A stretch of DNA of 5,503 bases from DASSUW01 sp035706585 (GTDB taxonomy: Bacteria > Actinomycetota > Thermoleophilia > Solirubrobacterales > Solirubrobacteraceae). Shown here piece by piece: positions 4,758 through 5,503 of the stretch. Each line of letters begins with the position of its first letter. Position 1 is the first letter of the stretch. The stretch is taken from positions 1 to 5,503 of the forward strand of contig DASSUW010000171.1 of NCBI GenBank assembly GCA_035706585.1, in the 5' to 3' direction. The notes under the pieces are model-generated. The model did no database searches. It saw nothing but the letters and a program-made list of their open reading frames with translations, and was not told where the DNA came from. A program made the translations under genes and the position numbers.

Positions 4758-5473
4758 ACGATCCCTGCCTGGCGGCCGGTCACGCCGCCGTCGCGGCGAT
4801 GGGAGAAGAACACGTCGGGATGGCACATCGTGCACAGCCCGGCGTCGTGGATGTCGGCGACGCCATGCTCGGCGAGCTTGGCGCGGATGACCGCCGGGAG
4901 GTCGAGGTTGCGCTCGCCGCGGCGGGCGTCGTAGCCGGCGAACGCGGCGTGGACCTCCTCGCCGACCTCGTAGCAGCAGCCCCGCGCTCCGGGCCCGATG
5001 AGCGCCGTGACATGGCCGGAGAGCGCGGCGACACCCTCGGCGATGATCCCGGCGGCCGCGCCGCGCCAGCCGCAGTGCAGCGCGGCCACGCCCTCGTCGG
5101 CGACCAGCAGGACCGGCGTGCAGTCGGCGACGAACACGAGCGCCGGGTGTCCGGTGAGCGCGGTCGCCTGCCCGTCCTCCTCGGCCGGCGGGCGCGCCGG
5201 TCCCGGCGGCTCGGTCGCGCGCCGGACCGTCGCGCCGTGGACCTGCTTGCCGTACAGGAAGCGTTCGCGCGGGCAGCCGGTGGCGCCGGCCACGCGCATG
5301 CGGTTCTCGTCCACGTGCGCGGGGTCGTCGGCGGTCAGGCGGCCGAGGTTGAGCGACGCGAACGCGCCCTCGGACACGCCGCCGCGGCGGGTCGTGAACA
5401 GCGCGCGGGCGCCGCCGAGCTCGGCGGCGATGTGGTCGCCGGACCAGCGGAACGGGCTCTCGAGCTGCAGCAC
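4745..5473 (-). CDS. pgeF: Multicopper-polyphenol-oxidase/laccase family protein PgeF (YlmD/YfiH)
   Basis: Members of this family are metal-dependent enzymes: some act as purine nucleoside phosphorylases or adenosine deaminases, and the E. coli protein removes misincorporated amino acids from peptidoglycan precursors. The product has 242 residues, typical of the family. Early blocks are ALFTTRRGGVSEGAFASLNLG at about 24-44. The metal-site residues are H79 in KQVHGATV, C118 in VADCTPVLL and H133 in LHCGWRG. Then comes IGPGARGCCYEVGEEV at 159-174. The late DAGLCTMCHPDVFFSHRRDGG matches the usual family C-terminus. The start is a GTG at 5473 without an obvious Shine-Dalgarno. The frame stays open to the window edge ten codons further up but offers no other start there. 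It overlaps yggS by 13 bases. In B. subtilis ylmD likewise precedes ylmE and sepF. Confidence 0.94.
   Translation of the reverse strand: MLQLESPFRWSGDHIAAELGGARALFTTRRGGVSEGAFASLNLGRLTADDPAHVDENRMRVAGATGCPRERFLYGKQVHGATVRRATEPPGPARPPAEEDGQATALTGHPALVFVADCTPVLLVADEGVAALHCGWRGAAAGIIAEGVAALSGHVTALIGPGARGCCYEVGEEVHAAFAGYDARRGERNLDLPAVIRAKLAEHGVADIHDAGLCTMCHPDVFFSHRRDGGVTGRQAGIVWRT
4763..4766 (-). promoter_or_regulatory. Ribosome binding site of yggS
   Basis: AGGG on the minus strand, five bases before the GTG at 4757-4755. It lies inside the last codons of pgeF. It supports the short form of yggS over the longer frame beginning at 4835. Confidence 0.45.
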
Positions 5474-5503
5474 GACCGCAATGCTAGGCGCCCAGGGCGG
5501 CGG

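Noticed and set aside
5484..5503. A possible last few codons of an upstream gene (Ala-Ala-Leu-Gly-Ala-stop, TAG at 5486-5484)
   Set aside because: Only six codons are visible and they do not resemble the usual C-terminus of FtsZ, the expected neighbour. The bases could equally be leader sequence for pgeF.

Overview
The window is a very GC-rich stretch (roughly 70% G+C by eye) with strong G/C preference at third codon positions. Every convincing gene lies on the minus strand, so the transcript reads from about 5473 down to 1. Gene content and order point to the high-GC Gram-positive lineage (Actinomycetota). The set pgeF-yggS-sepF-proC-yggT-lspA-rluD, with no divIVA between yggT and lspA, would suit a deep branch such as Thermoleophilia. 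That placement is an inference from gene order and protein flavour, not from a search.

Region by region, in transcription order. 5473-4745 is pgeF (YlmD/YfiH family, purine nucleoside/peptidoglycan-editing laccase-domain protein). 4757-4128 is yggS (YlmE, PLP homeostasis protein). 4078-3539 is sepF (YlmF, FtsZ membrane anchor). 3501-2749 is proC (pyrroline-5-carboxylate reductase). 2747-2451 is yggT (YlmG, small membrane protein). 2454-1990 is lspA (lipoprotein signal peptidase). 2012-1092 is an RluD-type 23S rRNA pseudouridine synthase. The seven genes are packed with overlaps of 4 to 23 bases or gaps of 1 to 49 bases, so they probably form one operon. It corresponds to the ylm cluster that usually follows ftsZ in Gram-positive bacteria. 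After a 164-base gap comes rpsB (ribosomal protein bS2), which starts at 927 and is still open at base 1. It is probably the head of a separate rpsB-tsf operon.

Functionally the operon mixes cell-division and envelope factors (SepF, YggT, LspA, PgeF) with PLP/proline metabolism (YggS, ProC) and ribosome maturation (RluD). The only noncoding stretch of any size is 928-1091; it holds a strong GC-rich stem-loop, a small hairpin just after the rluD stop and a possible promoter for rpsB. I see no tRNA, rRNA, mobile element, CRISPR array or phage gene. Nothing here looks like a new multi-gene system. The features most worth a second look are the 24-base in-frame repeat encoding a charged Ala/Glu/Arg tail on bS2, the rpsB leader hairpin, two internal hairpins in the ylm operon, and two substitutions in a usually conserved ProC motif.
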